From Pinus tabuliformis (Eukaryota > Streptophyta > Pinopsida > Pinales > Pinaceae): DNA of 64,000 nt. Both the position numbers and the translations under genes were made by a program. A model generated the notes under the pieces. That model ran no database searches and was not told the origin of the DNA. It saw only the letters and a program-made list of their open reading frames with translations. The number at the start of each line of letters is the position of its first letter. The stretch's first letter is position 1. Below, one piece after another: positions 9,972 to 22,334 of the stretch. The stretch is taken from NCBI GenBank assembly GCA_031772625.1, contig CM062816.1:1670267058-1670331057 (forward strand), given 5' to 3'.

Positions 9972-12824
9972 TGTTATCACTCGGGTTGTCCCTTAGCTCC
10001 TTGAGGGATACGGCCGAGGTAAGCACAAACCAATCTTTGGACTACAGGTGCTAGCCCACCAGCAGTCAGAGAGGGCTCTCTCTTTAGGATTTAGCTTTGT
10101 TGATGATGATTTTAGGCTAGTTATTGGGTACAAGGGGTTTTGTTTTAGTTTTGGTGGGATGGATGATGCTTTCAAGTAAAGAGGTTGGGATAGCATGAAA
10201 GTTTTAGAACCATTGGGTGTGGAGTCAAGGAGTAGGACTGCTGGTGCGTTTTCTTGGTCACAAGAGGGAATATGGAGCAAGCGAGCTGCACATGAAACAA
10301 TCATTCAAGCTAAAGGATGGAGTGAAGGCTAGGAATGAGAGGCAGTTAAGAATCTCTCATTCAGCTTAGCAGAGGGAAGGTGAATGAGCTCTATCTAGGA
10401 GTAGTGAAGAATTCCTAGATAACTATCAAACATGAGTGAATTAGGGGAAATACGAGCCACAGGGAATTCATATTCATTTCTAATTCAGATGAAAACATAT
10501 AGAAACAGCAGAAATTGAGCATAGAGGGCAATTAAACCAATTCTAAACTATTCATTCTTTCTATTATTTTGGATGATACATCAATGGAAAACAAAGGTAA
10601 GAAATACGTATTGAGTCATGTTGCAGCACAAGAATTCCACATTCAATTCTTCAAAACATTCATACACATCACACAGTCATTCCTCCAAGCTTTTCAGCAG
10701 TCTTTGATTAAGTAAAACATCAGGTATACAGAGCGAGTCTCCCTTGGAGCTATACAATCAACCAACCCTTTAAACAGTGAATTAGGGTGGTTTTTATAAG
10801 TAAAATATCTATAAAGATAAGATCTCAGACAGATCTACTCTAATAAGTGTCTTTAACCTAACACATGTCTGAAATAAATGCGGGAAAATATCCTCGGGCT
10901 GTGCTGGGTGCAGCTGTACCAAAGGAGTGTAATGTGTTGTCTTTATGGCTCTGTGCTGATCACTTAGCCATAACTGTGCTTTGGGTTTTGATCCATGCTC
11001 TTCAGTGGTTCTGAGGAGCATTAACTGTGATGGGAGAGCCTTGATTGGCCTTTACTACTTTCTTTGACTTTGTTGGAGGTCATTCAATGTCCACCTGCAT
11101 TGGGAATAAAGGTTTTCATTTAAAACATTTGACTAATACTCTTTGCCGCTTCCTTGATATGCTTTGGCACTGAATGTGCACCTTTCTCACTTCTAATACT
11201 CTTTAAATTGTTGCATCGACCTTTCATGGCTACTGTTCGGCCCTCTGTTTGCTTTTAAAACTGTGTTTGCCCCTTTTTGAATGCTGTGCGAAGAAATTCA
11301 TGTCATTCTGCGCCTTTCGGGCCTGCTGGAGGCTGAGCCATGAAAGGGATTTCCATTTTGGCCTATTCGCGCATCAAAAACTACCTCAGATTTTGATTCC
11401 GAGCTTCCTAGGCTGTGATTTGCGCCTCTCGCGCTTTCTGACAGTGACGTCAGCATGACGTCATGCGGTGGGACCCAATACGGCGGGTGACGTGGCAGGG
11501 TGACGTCAGCAGTACGGCGGGTGACGTGGAGGTACGGTGGAGGAGGTTACGTGGCGGTGACATGGCAAGGACACGGCGGTAGGAGGCCGACGCAGGATGA
11601 TGACATCAGCGTGATGTGGCGCTGACACAGGAGGAGGAAAGGCAGTATTCGGTTTCGGGTGCACCGCTTTTGTGCACATGCGGTATCGGAGGAGGGGGTT
11701 CTGCCACAGCCGAGAGGGTGACGCGTGGCGGGAGTACGACGGGAAAATCGCCCATCTCCTGGGCATTAACCCTCGGCACATCGGGGCACAAAAAGGCCCA
11801 CCCACCGTAGATCTTGGGCGCGCCAGATCTGACGGTCGGCGGCACGAGTAAGGCGGCGGACGGTTAGGGACGGGGCCCGCGCGCAATTTTTGTGTGTTTT
11901 CATATGGCGGGGGGGGGGAACTTTAATAATGTGGGTTTTTATGGGTTAATGCGGCATGGGTGTGATTCGAACCCACTTTATCACAAAATATGAACGCGGA
12001 TGGGTTAAATATAGGTCCCAGATGGACTCAATATTTCCCCAGACTTGATAAATGTGGCTAAAAAATGCCAAGGGGTGGGAATATGTACGTAGGGGAGTTA
12101 TTAACATATTTTTAGTAGGGGAAGGGGAGATAGATAGGGAGCTACATAATAAAATTAGTAGTTAATATGCCAAGTGATTAGAAAGCGCTAAGTATGTGAA
12201 TATTAGGCTATTTATGGGGGAAAATGATTCATAGAGGAAGTATGAACATGCCTTGAGCAAAGCAGATCTTTACCAAGGCAAATGATATGGAAAATGATGA
12301 AAGTAAGAGGTATCAAGCAGATCTTGACCCCTTCAGGGAAGTTAGTGAATGATTTGGGAAATGAGAAGAAGGGGGAGTTAGACATGCCTCACTTGAGCTC
12401 CTCCAAATGGAAAACCGCATCATAACTGTGATCTGTGAAGATATAACACCTGAAAACATGAAATGGATTACAAGGGCCCAGATTAAGCAGTTGGGCTCCT
12501 TTGTTTCTCTACCTATCTATAAATCTGCCAAGATTGAACTGTTTGGATAGATAATGACTCTCTATATTCTAAAACAAGAAATTGAAACCTAGGGAAGCCA
12601 AGATTAGGCTATTTGGACTTCCCTTAACAGAAACTTCTTCAAAAATGGATAACTCATCAAAATTGGGATACAGTAGTGGCATTTAGATTGGCACACTTTC
12701 ATGGCCTCTTCTTTGGCCTCTTTTCAGGAAATATGGAGCATTGCAGCATGCAAAGTATGACATATTTGGCATGTAAAAATGTCAATCATGAAAGATGAAC
12801 ACCTGTTGCAATAGGAGGCTAACA
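9972..12824 (-). repeat. 5' LTR of element A (complete)
   Basis: 2853 bp. On the plus strand it runs from tgttatcac (9972) to ggctaaca (12824), so on its own strand it has TGTTA...TAACA termini. It is followed by cctgc as the likely right-hand target duplication. It repeats 1-2898 directly. A G-run lies at 11909-11918 and a minus-strand TATA-like box near 12010. Confidence 0.93.
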
Positions 12825-14190
12825 CCTGCTCAAGCATCAGCCAGAAATTTTAGAGGGAGAAGTAGCTACAGGATCCTGCAGGATTCCTGTAACAGTTGAT
12901 TCCTTTAAAAAAACAAGCTCTAAAGGCAGGGTCAGTGCAACCAAGATGCATGCAATGTGCAAGGAGTGGTTCCTGATCGAAAATCACCAGAATAAGGTAG
13001 CCAAGCCACCAATTCAAAGGCCACGAGCACCAACAATAGCAGCAATTGAAAAAAACCAAAGTGCCAAAGTCTGAGCATGCAGAGCACGGTAGCGACTAAC
13101 AGGTAAGTGGCTAAACCCATTCCTCTATTGCATGAATATTATTTAGAAACTGCATGAACCATTGAGATGGTTGCGATTAAATGAAATTGGTGGCCAACTA
13201 ACTGGCCACCCTCATCCAGTTCAACCAAGCCTCATCTAATTCAAACAACGTTCAAACGGTGCAATTAGCACATGTGGTCTGTCAATTCGGGAAGAAAAAC
13301 TCAGAACCAGTAGTGGTGGCAGCGTATAACGGGAATGATGGAAGTGATGGTGGGTAGGTGACATGAAACACCATAATGGCACTGGAGTAGGGACCAACGG
13401 TCTGGATGGGGATAACGTACCCTTCCTGCCACCTCACCTCGTCAGTGCAGATCATGCCATGAGCTTAAGTATGCTGCAGTAGAAGCCTCCACCACCTTTT
13501 GTTTTCATTTGCATCGATGAGTTCTTAGCTGCAACAACTTACCTACTGCTTGTAGAACCTCGAAACAGTCACTCTCTGCTAGTTTTCAAAACCTTTCTGC
13601 TTATCGGGCTCTACATTATCGCACTCTACAAGAGCGGAAACACAATCTACATGAACCTTTCTACAGGAAGGCCAGAGAGCAGCTCTGCAGAGGGAAAATT
13701 CAAATTTTTTTCCAAATTCGAGCTCGAAAAAGGTAGGCTCAGAAACCCACTCTGCATGTTATATATCTATAGAAGGTGGTGGGATTTGAAGCGAAGTACT
13801 GAGTTAAAAAGAGAGGAAAAGTGAGAACAAGAAGTCTACCTATGTTTTGAAATATATATACAGTCTCTCCATTTTTACTCTCTGCACTGAAATTCTGTCT
13901 CTTTCTCCTCCATGGTATTCTATTGTGTAAAGAAGGGATGCAACCATAGAAAATCAAGCCTGTAAAAAAAAATGAATTTGCATTGGGAAGTCTGTTTATT
14001 TTGTGAGAAAGAAAAAACACTGTTTTATATACTCTGTATTTTGTCAAAATATTGTTTTCCTCCAACAGCCTGAGAAGTAAAGGAAGGTTGAGAATAGAAT
14101 TTGAAGGGCAGGAAAATTAAAATTTGTTAAAAAGAAGAAACATGAAAAAATCTCTCTGTTTCCAGAAAAAACCTCAGCTGTTCCTCTGTT
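12825..14190. other. unassigned DNA between LTR A and the B-element ORF
   Basis: No coding region, RNA gene or repeat boundary could be supported here. It may be interior of element B that received element A, because the B extra ORF and polypurine tract follow in the same direction, but the left flank of A is outside the window and cannot be compared. Short frames on either strand show no recognisable domain. Confidence 0.4.
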
Positions 14191-16886
14191 TTTGGTTAAA
14201 AATTTGTTGCCTTCCTCCTCACCTGAGAACTTCCAGCAGTCACTAAACATCATGACAGGGGGTTTTATGAGAAAGGAGCCTTTGAACTCCACCAAATTTC
14301 ATGAACAACCAGAAGTGGTAGCCCTCTTTACTAGGGCAAATTGGATGCCTTTCTTTGAGAAATTTCATGGGTTTGATGATGAAGTTACAGAGGAATTTTT
14401 GTTGTCATTAAAACCCCACTCAAAAACCCATGCTACAGTTAGTTTCAGGGGTCTAACCATAGAACTTACACCAGAGTTCATCAGCAGAATTACAGGTCTT
14501 CCACTTGGGCACACCTGGAGCAAAGAAGAAAAACCACTAGGATAGGTTGTTAAAAAGACCTTTTTCTAGCCTGATGAACATCTTGTGGAGGATAAGAATG
14601 GGATCAAAAGGACAAGTATACCTTATCCATGGGGTGAGTTCAGCTACCAGATCATGAAATATATCTCCTGTGAAGGAAGATACAGTATAGTCTATGGTTC
14701 TCATTTCATATTATTGCATGAATTAAGATATGGAATGGACCTACCTGCATTTAGAAAACTCAGTCTTCCATATTTCCTCCTCCAATCCTTGATAGAATGT
14801 GGCACCAAATTGAATGCAGGGGTTCCAGACCAACTGGCCCACCATGGGCTCATTAAATTACTGGTAGAGGATGCCCTCCACACATACACAATCCCTATAG
14901 CCTGGGAAATTTTCAGGAACATGACTAGAGAAGATGACATAAAAACTCTCACTGATGACCTTAGTCCATCTGGCAGTGAAGAGGAGGAGCAGAAAGAGGA
15001 ACTTGAGAAGGAAATCCATGAGGAAGCACAAAATATTCAATTAGAAGAAGAAAAAGAGGAAAAACAGAGAGAAGAGGAGAAACATGACACAACCATAGTT
15101 GAACCTAAAGCAGAGAAGAAAACAACATCAAAAGCAGAGAAGAGGAAGAGGAAAAAAGTTGAGAAGAAGAAGCCCAAGACAACTCAGAAAAAGACTGCCA
15201 TAGGAAAGGCAGAAACTTAGCAAGAAAAGGAGAAAACACCACTAGAGACAACAGAAACAAAATCAGAAACAACAGACATAGGAAAAACTGCAGAGGATGA
15301 AGAAGAAAAATAGCAAGAAGAAGTGTCTCCTTAGACACTAGCAAGAGAAGCAACAATTGTTCTTGTTGCACTTAACACTCCAGCTAAGCAAAAAGGGAAA
15401 AGAAAAAGACAAACATCTATGTATTTGAAAGCTCGGAGGAGAACCAGAATCAAAGTGGGCAAGCCCCAACCACCTTCGAAAGAACCCATTATCATTGAGG
15501 ATGCACCTACTGTAACAAAGGAGGAATCTCCCTCCAAAATCTCCATCACTTACGAGAGAGGGAGTCCTAAGACCTCCACCTGGAAGGAAATGATCAAATT
15601 AATGGACTCTAAAGAAGTCCTACAGGAGGCACAAACCTCTCTACAGGAGACATTGGCTAAGTTGAAAGAAACTGAAAAACTGGAAAAGAAGGCAGAAGAA
15701 CAGTCCCAAGATGAAGTTAAGGCAAAAGAGATACCAGAGCCTAGACCACAGCCTAACTTAGGTTCCTACTACAAGATTCTAGAAGGTGGGAAGATCATTC
15801 CACAAAAATTTGCAGTGCCTCTTTTCTTCGAACTGGAAAAGGAATGAGTCAGGTCCCACACTTGGATGCAGATTGCAAAATCCAAAGGGGTCGAAGACAA
15901 GGCACATGGAAAACAAGTTGAGAGAGATGAGCAGAGAATTGAGCATGGTAAGGCATACTGAAAGCATCAGAAGAGTTCAACTGCAGAAAGAAATTGAATT
16001 GTTGAAAAAGCAGCTATAAGAAAGGGAACCTCAAGGAGGAAATGAGCTATCAATTTTGAAAGGACAACAACAGAAAGAGGGACCCCACACAGATAGTGAG
16101 GCAACAGAGAGACAGTAACAAGAAGAAGAACCACAGACAGATAGTGATACACTGATGAAATAGCAGCAACAAAAAGAATCCCAGGCAGAAATTGAAGTGT
16201 TGATTTTGAAAAGGCAGCTACAGGAAAAAGAAGCCCAGTTAGCCTGCATGGCCAGCTGGGCAATGGAGGCATTACAGTGCAGGCAGCCAGCCAAATCATA
16301 TGCACTGCACCTCAAAGATCAGTGGCTCCAATTCCAGATTAAAACACTGGCCCAGAGGGGCACAATACCATTTCAGGGTTATGGGAAGTTTATGCATTTA
16401 TGTGATCACAGTTTAGCTGATGATAAAGCAAAGCTAGCAGAATTTTACTTGCACAACATGGCACTTACTGACATGAATTTGTGGGATACAAATACTGCAT
16501 TGGGAGACTTGCAGCTGATGGTTATGGCATCTTGGATGAGCCATGAAGAGAAAAGGGCAGTGGAAATCCAGAAAATGATGACAAAGGAGCTGAGTGAGCT
16601 CCTGATGATTAGAGCAGAACCAACAGACCCATTAGCTCTCATTTACACCCACCAACACCTTGCAGTTAATCCTCAATTTTTCCTTGACTATGTTGACAAG
16701 CAAGCACAATCTATTGCTCATTTCGAGGATATGGGGAGATTGTTTGGGGATGATTGTATCCATGCCTGCATGAGGAGGTGGAATACATTGCCCCACAGCC
16801 TAGGGATCAAGGAGTATCACTCCCCAAATAGGATGAGGGAAGTAATGGGAGAGTTCCCCTGTATAAGCACTCAATGCAAAATTTGA
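14191..16886 (+). pseudogene. extra ORF downstream of pol in gypsy element B (function unknown)
   Basis: A plus-strand coding remnant that ends about 240 bases before a polypurine tract and LTR, the place where Athila/Tat elements carry an additional ORF after pol. The N-terminal domain includes RANWMPFFEKFHGF, SCEGRYSIVYG, LPYFLLQSL and AHHGLIKLLVED. These patterns recur in the extra ORF of the Athila-like element at 44428-46131. A long K/E-rich middle and coiled-coil-like stretches follow (about 14990-15720 and 15900-16020). A C-terminal region at 16197-16886 (SYALHLKDQWLQFQ, WMSHEEKRAVEI) has no counterpart that I recognise. It is broken in several places. Some authors call such ORFs env-like, but no signal peptide or membrane segment is evident here. 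Function unknown. Confidence 0.65.
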
Positions 16887-17108
16887 AAGCCAACTGGATT
16901 GGTCTTAAATTCAGTCCTCCACTGCTGCTAGGACTGCTGGAAGGAGTCAAGGAAGAGGAAGAATAGAAACAATGGGAGGAAGTGGATAGGAAAGCAAGTT
17001 TCCATTATAAGGAGGAAGACATCACATCAGAGGCTTGGGATGTCAGGGAATCTGTCAGAGCCCTTAAGGATGAAGAGTTAGATTAGTTGCTCAGAGGATG
17101 AGCAACCC

Positions 17109-17122
17109 ATTTAGCGGGGGGG
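17109..17122 (+). other. polypurine tract of element B
   Basis: A purine-rich run (agcggggggg) directly precedes the LTR that opens with tgatgagcc. This is the second-strand priming site expected just upstream of a 3' LTR and fixes the plus-strand direction of element B. Confidence 0.7.
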
Positions 17123-17125
17123 TGA

Positions 17126-19962
17126 TGATGAGCCCCAGAAATGGGTAATTATATGGGCTCATTCTGCCTCTTATTTCGACTTAATACACCATTCTCCTTA
17201 TTTTGTTGCATGTTTTTGAATATATTTATGCTAATAGAGTGGATTGGGTTAGTCACTTTGCCATGTAGTCTAATGAGTATTTTATGCAGAGTTTTTGGAC
17301 AATTTTGGACAAAGACAAGGAATTTATGAGCAAATGGTAGCCAAACTCGAGAAAACAGGGAAGAGGACTTGTAGTGGGGTATCTCCTTCATTAATGACCC
17401 CTTTCCTCGAACCCTCCATCAGCAACTCGGAGCACAAAGGCCCACATTGATGATTCCAAGGGGCAGCCGAGCAAGTCAAGTAGGACTGTTGCCTATCTTC
17501 AGTTCTAGGAAGGCGAGTTCCTTGATTTTAGGAGGACTGTTGGAAGTCCCCATTTGTATAAATAAGAAGGCTTCAAGCCTCAGTAGGTTAGCCAATTCTT
17601 AGTAGATTTTCACACTTTTGTGCAGCACATTGTTCAACTTATTTTTGAGTTCTTTTTGAGAGCAATTTATGTGATGTAACTGCTATTTTTTGATAATGAA
17701 GATGAAACAGTTTTTGAGCCAGCACTGATTTCTTCTAGAGGGCTGAAGCTCTTGGGTTAGGGCCCAACCCAAGTTTCCCAGGACCTCCTACTGTGTACTT
17801 ATATGTTTTTGCTTCAGTTCATCAGTTAATTTCTATTGCATAGATTCACTTTACTTTGTTAGATTAGGTTGCTTTTGATGGTTAGTATAGTTGTTGTTGT
17901 TGAGTGTGGAGCATGATTGTTTAGAGGTCTTTGTTTCAACTGGATGTATACCCTAGGAATTTTGTACACCCCTCCATGCAGGGGGTGCGGGGGGGAATTT
18001 TCCCCCCTGCAGGGGTTCGGGGGGGCCGATCCCCCCCAACTCAGGGGTCTGGGGGCCAGCAGTCCCCCGACGGGGGTTTTGGGGGCAGTGCCCCCGAAGC
18101 TAAAAACATATGTAAAATTTCCTTGTAAAAGTATAGTAATTTCTAGTCAATCTGGGCCGTTCATTAGGTGGATGATATGACAGTAGAACTTATGTTTAGT
18201 TTAGGGTTTCTTGCCCTAGAAGGCAACCCCTCTCTTTGTATGAGGGCATTGTATTTGTGGCCGTGTAATAGATGTGTATTCTCTGAGCGAGAAATAGAGA
18301 AGTGAGACTGTGAGAGAAAACAGAGGATATTACAGCGGATTTGCTGTAGGTTGTGTCTCTTCATTTTCCTAGATAATAAAAAGGAAGGACTGGCTGTTCG
18401 GGGTGGACGCAACCCAAACTGGGTGAGCCACGTATATCTGTGTCTCTCTGGTTTTATGCGTTTTCTGTGTTTATATTTATGCTATATTCTATGTGTTCCA
18501 TTGCTCTGTAATATATAATTTTCTAACAATTGTTGTTTCAGTTGATCAAGTAGGTTACTGCAGTGACATGATAAGATTCAAAAAGGCCAACAACAGGCCC
18601 TGATCTCCTTTCTCCCATCATGGGACTATGATTTGAGGTCAAGGCACTTCTGCTGCCACCAAAAACACAGTTTTTGCTCTTCCAATGCAACTGCTAGTGT
18701 GATAACTTGATTTGGAAAGGTTGATAGATTAATTCAGATTCGGTTGCTTAGATCATTTTCTATTCTTTTACCATAGTTTTCTCCAAATTCTTTTTTGTTC
18801 ATAGGTTACTGTTTAGCATTTTCTATTTTTAGGTCAGAAATTATGTCAAGCTAGAAAAAGCTCTGTTTTCATGGTATAGTAGTTCTTTCTTTGATCAATT
18901 TTTGTGCAAATCTATTGCAGGACCTTCCAGTTCACCATAAATCCATGCAACAGCCAGCCCCAGCTCACTTCTCATAGATTTCCCAAGTCAATCGCATCAT
19001 TTAACCAATCTGCCCTAATTTCTGCGTTTTCTCCATAAAGTTGTTTTCTTGCTGTCCGAACAAATCCGACCATCACATTCGTCCCTAATCTTCCTTGATA
19101 AGTTAAAGACACCTCCACACCTTCAACTAGCCTTAATTTCCCTTTTCCCATCATTTTTCCACTTTCAAAACTCTAAAAACAACATTCAGCCTCCTCCTGC
19201 AGATCGTCCTGTAAATCCCCTGCAGCGTCCTGTAGAATTTCCTGTGAGTGATTTTTCGAAGTCCGATCGCTATGGAAGTCTTCAGAAGGGTACTAGGGGC
19301 TTCTTAGGACCTCTCCACACATTCCTCCACCTTTGCAACAACCAAATCCATCTTCTTTTACCATCAAACCTCTACACAGTCATAGCCAGATAAATCACAA
19401 GCATAATAATTTCACATAAAAACACTCAAAAGTACAAAAAGATGATTTCTTCTCATTTCTTTTCAGAAGTAGCCTGAAAAAATGCAATTTACCTTTTACA
19501 TAGTCAATGGCACTCATTTCATTAGTTTCCATCTCTTTTCTTGCAAAAGTAGGGTTAGTAGGTAAACTAGGGTTTGCTAGGGTTTGCATTCCATTTCAGT
19601 TTTAATTCTCTTTCTACAAATATGATAGCCTCTGTAGAGTTAGCTTTATTCCATCACAGTTAAAAGCCTCTTCTGAGAAATCATAGAAGTTGGCATAAGC
19701 TCCTAGCGAACTTGCACCAGCTGATTAAGTGACAGTCTGCAGTAAGAGCTAGTACTTGTGCATACAGCACCGTCGCTTCCAAGTTTGTTACGAACTACCG
19801 GGTTGATAAAAATAAAGAAGGAATCCCCAGGAGTTGCAGCATTATTACTGCAATACTGGAGCCCAACAACTAGCAGGGATGTTACTTGACGAGGATGTTA
19901 GGAATGTCATTGGGGTGGACATACCCAAGTCGTGAGAGTGAATCGGTCACAGGACGGGTCAG
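17126..19962 (+). repeat. LTR of element B, copy 1 (3' LTR, interrupted)
   Basis: Begins tgatgagc right after the polypurine tract and aligns to 22335-24525 at about 90% identity. It is interrupted by a solo LTR at 17898-18528. Its right end is not seen, because a Tork copia LTR starts at 19963 after gtcag. The same copia junction occurs in copy 2, so the true B LTR end was not found. Frames within it (for example 19049-19393) are not conserved between the copies and are not called as genes. Confidence 0.8.
17898..18528 (+). mobile_element. solo LTR (copia-like) inside B LTR copy 1
   Basis: 631 bp present in B LTR copy 1 and absent from copy 2 at the matching place. It has TGTTGAG...CTAACA ends and flanks gttgt/attgt, which match at 4 of 5 bases as a target duplication. 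The middle (17965-18105) is a series of G-run/C-run inverted repeats. The later part has the TG-rich, polyadenylation-like look of a copia LTR. The copia assignment rests on general appearance only. Confidence 0.75.
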
Positions 19963-20753
19963 TGTTGGGTTGTGTTATATTCTTTCCACGACTAGCCCAT
20001 GTAGTTAACCGGGGGGTTAGAGGGGCGGAGCCCTCGCTTCGTTGCGTCGATTGCACAGTGGGAGGGTCACAGGGGGGTTTGAGGGGGATAGGTAGCCCCC
20101 CTCTATGGGGTCCGGGGCAACGCCTCAGAATTTTTTTTTTTGGACCCTATATTAGGTTGGGCGGATCCGCCTATGGTTTTGTGCATGGTTTTCGCACATG
20201 GTTTTGGACGCGATGGTTTCGGTCCATGGTTTTGGACGCAATGGTTTTCGGTACATGGTATTGGATGCTTCGACATGTATAAATATGTATTGTAACATTT
20301 AAAGGAATATAATGAAAAATCAAGTTGGTAGTCCCGGTTTTGGGATCCAAGGGAAAATCTTTGTGTATATATGTTTTATGTGTTATGCTCTCGCATTGTT
20401 TATTTTTTGTTTTTTAGAATTCATATGTAGGTAATTTCTATACAGGGTTAAAACCTACATCTGGTATCAGAGCTATTTTGGCTTCAAGGGGATGCCTTTG
20501 TTGCTGAGGGGTTTCGATCAGGGCTGTGGTAGACCCTGTTTAGTGAGAGACCTGCGAGATCGATTCTAGTGGTGAAAGAAGATGGCGAGTAGTGGAAATA
20601 TAGAGATTGAGAAATTTAATGGTCAGAGTTTTGAGTTGTGGAAACTTAAGATAGAGGATTTGTTGGTGTACAAGAATAAATGGATAACAGTAGATCGCGG
20701 TACTAAACCAACATGAGTGTCCAATGAAGAATGGAAGAAGTTGGATCGGAAGG
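19963..20753 (+). mobile_element. truncated Tork-type copia: 5' LTR, primer site, start of gag
   Basis: The 497-bp LTR (19963-20459) begins tgttgggttgtg and ends aacctaca. It is followed by the initiator-Met primer site tggtatcagagc at 20462-20473 and by the first codons of gag (IEKFNGQSFELWKLK-type text). Sequence of another LTR (C, inverted) takes over at about 20754. The left flank gtcag is identical to the bases that follow the copia 3' LTR at 30697-30701. Confidence 0.85.
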
Positions 20754-21461
20754 CCTCTTAGCCAAGATTAGTTGCTCCCCAAACACCACGAATTTTTGCT
20801 GGGTGGCCTCTGCACTATCCCTCTACTCAGAAGTGCAAATTGCTGGTAGCTAGCTCAGCTAGCTGCAAACTCCAGCGAAAATGCCTGCTCTGTGTTGCCT
20901 CCTCAGCTCCTAGACCTCTCGACAAGCAATGAGTTCCCTACTGATCTTCAGTTCCCTCCGCGTTTTTCCTGGCTGCCCAGAAATACGCACTTCCCTCTCT
21001 CTGCGATGGTGAATGATGTGTGTTTCTGCCCCTTACTTCTTGAAATATCCTATAGAACAACTTCCCTAGGGTGGGCACGGATGGCCCCCGAAGTAGAGGT
21101 TAAATCTCCCACATGAGAGATTCGTGGCTAAACAACTGGTAGACTTGCTAAACAACAAAGCGTACAAGTGAGTGCTTGTTTGTAAATGTAGATGATAATC
21201 CACAAAATGAGTCCATCCGCCTTTTATAATTTCTCCTCATTCCTCTATATATATATATATATATATAATATTATTTTATTGGTGGAGGCCATTTTCTACT
21301 AAGTCACTTTTGCCACCATTTAATAAAATAATAATTTTCCCTTATTCTCCGATAAAGTAATACTAGCCACCTTTCTCTAATAATATTTTCCGATTTTTAA
21401 TTAATATTACTAAAATTGGGTAAAATTCCTTAGTGACTCCCATGCTCATAAAATTGGGGAT
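20754..21461 (-). repeat. inverted fragment of LTR C
   Basis: The reverse complement of this stretch matches 50749-51449, including the atccccaattttgtgagc start and the cttggctaagag block. The terminal tgtaat of the LTR is not present and no polypurine tract adjoins it, so this is a piece rather than a complete repeat. It contains a TA dinucleotide run at about 21249-21272 that is absent from the other copy. Confidence 0.85.
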
Positions 21462-22334
21462 GGCCACAATTCAACAAAGGCTGTGGATTACTAGAGGGGT
21501 TAGAGAGCCACATTGTTTTTAGGATCCAGGTGGGATTCTATTTCACATCGTGGAGTCAGTAGGTGATGGTAGTAGTTGCATGATAGACTCAGTGGTTGAG
21601 CACACACAGTATTTCATATCCCTTGTAGAGTTCCTAACAACACTAGTGACATGATCAATTAATAGTGGAGTAGGCATATTTCATGATTTGTCATGGCATG
21701 TTGGGCATACATGGGATTGTAGGATGATTAGCCTACTTTGGTTGGAGTTGATAGGAGGAGGTGGCATCGATAGGCCACCAGACACGGTATTGTATGGAGA
21801 CGGTGCTCTCTCACTAGTATATTGGACACCACAGCTATTGAGGATAGGATCAATAGTGTTATTCACATTAGCATGTAAAGAGTTAGGCCGCTTAGGTCTA
21901 TCTGGGAAGATTAGGAGATATAGCTCACATCGTGGAGGGCTTACCAGTAGAGTGGTAGTAGAGATGGTAACCCTGACAGGATGCAGGAGGATGCCTATGG
22001 ACTTGGTCTTAGACATTGATATCTAGGGGTGTATAGGGGTATGCAATGGTGCACAACAATATGCGGAGGAGCATGAAGGTGTGAAGTGGTGTGTAGGGTT
22101 GCATGTGGTGTAGGAGGAGTAATTCACATATTAATGCATTCCTTCATAGAGTGACAGCCAGATCGATATAGGAAGGATACCAGTTGATCCGAGATGATGT
22201 AGCAGCATGTAGTTGGGTCTGGTGGTGCATAGAGATGTGTGATTGGGTGCAATTGTATGCCAGGAGACACGAGGATACATGGTTATATGCAGTAGTGTGT
22301 GAGGTTTCATTGCAGATAGAGGGAGTGCTACTAG
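21462..22334. other. unassigned DNA, possibly interior of an LTR element
   Basis: About 870 bases between the inverted C fragment and B LTR copy 2. A few frames of 75-112 codons exist on both strands, but no domain is recognisable. The G/T-rich stretch 22020-22320 has loosely repeated gtgtgtagg/gcatgtgg wording. It ends in actag, directly before the LTR start, which may be half of a target duplication. The partner was not found. Confidence 0.35.

Larger units (their letters stand above)
1..12824 (-). mobile_element. Ty3/gypsy LTR retrotransposon, Tat/Ogre type (element A)
   Basis: A minus-strand element made of 3' LTR (left, cut by the window edge), integrase, RNase H, reverse transcriptase, an extra RNase H, protease, gag, primer-binding site and 5' LTR (right). 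The right LTR is bounded by tgtta...taaca-type ends. Window base 1 aligns to base 101 of that LTR, so the element should begin about 100 bp outside the window. The LTR copies differ by about 3% in the stretches compared by eye, mostly by transitions, so the insertion is of moderate age. The large gag ORF, the tRNA-Arg-like primer site and the second RNase H point to the Tat branch. The copy is broken in a few places in pol; gag-protease is one open frame. The right flank begins cctgc; the matching target duplication would lie outside the window. Confidence 0.93.

Noticed and set aside
17917-18180. 87-codon frame rich in G, P and L in the solo LTR
   Set aside because: Product of G-run/C-run palindromes; no protein family and not expected in an LTR.
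19049-19393. 114-codon plus-strand frame
   Set aside because: Lies inside LTR B and is not kept open in the second LTR copy.
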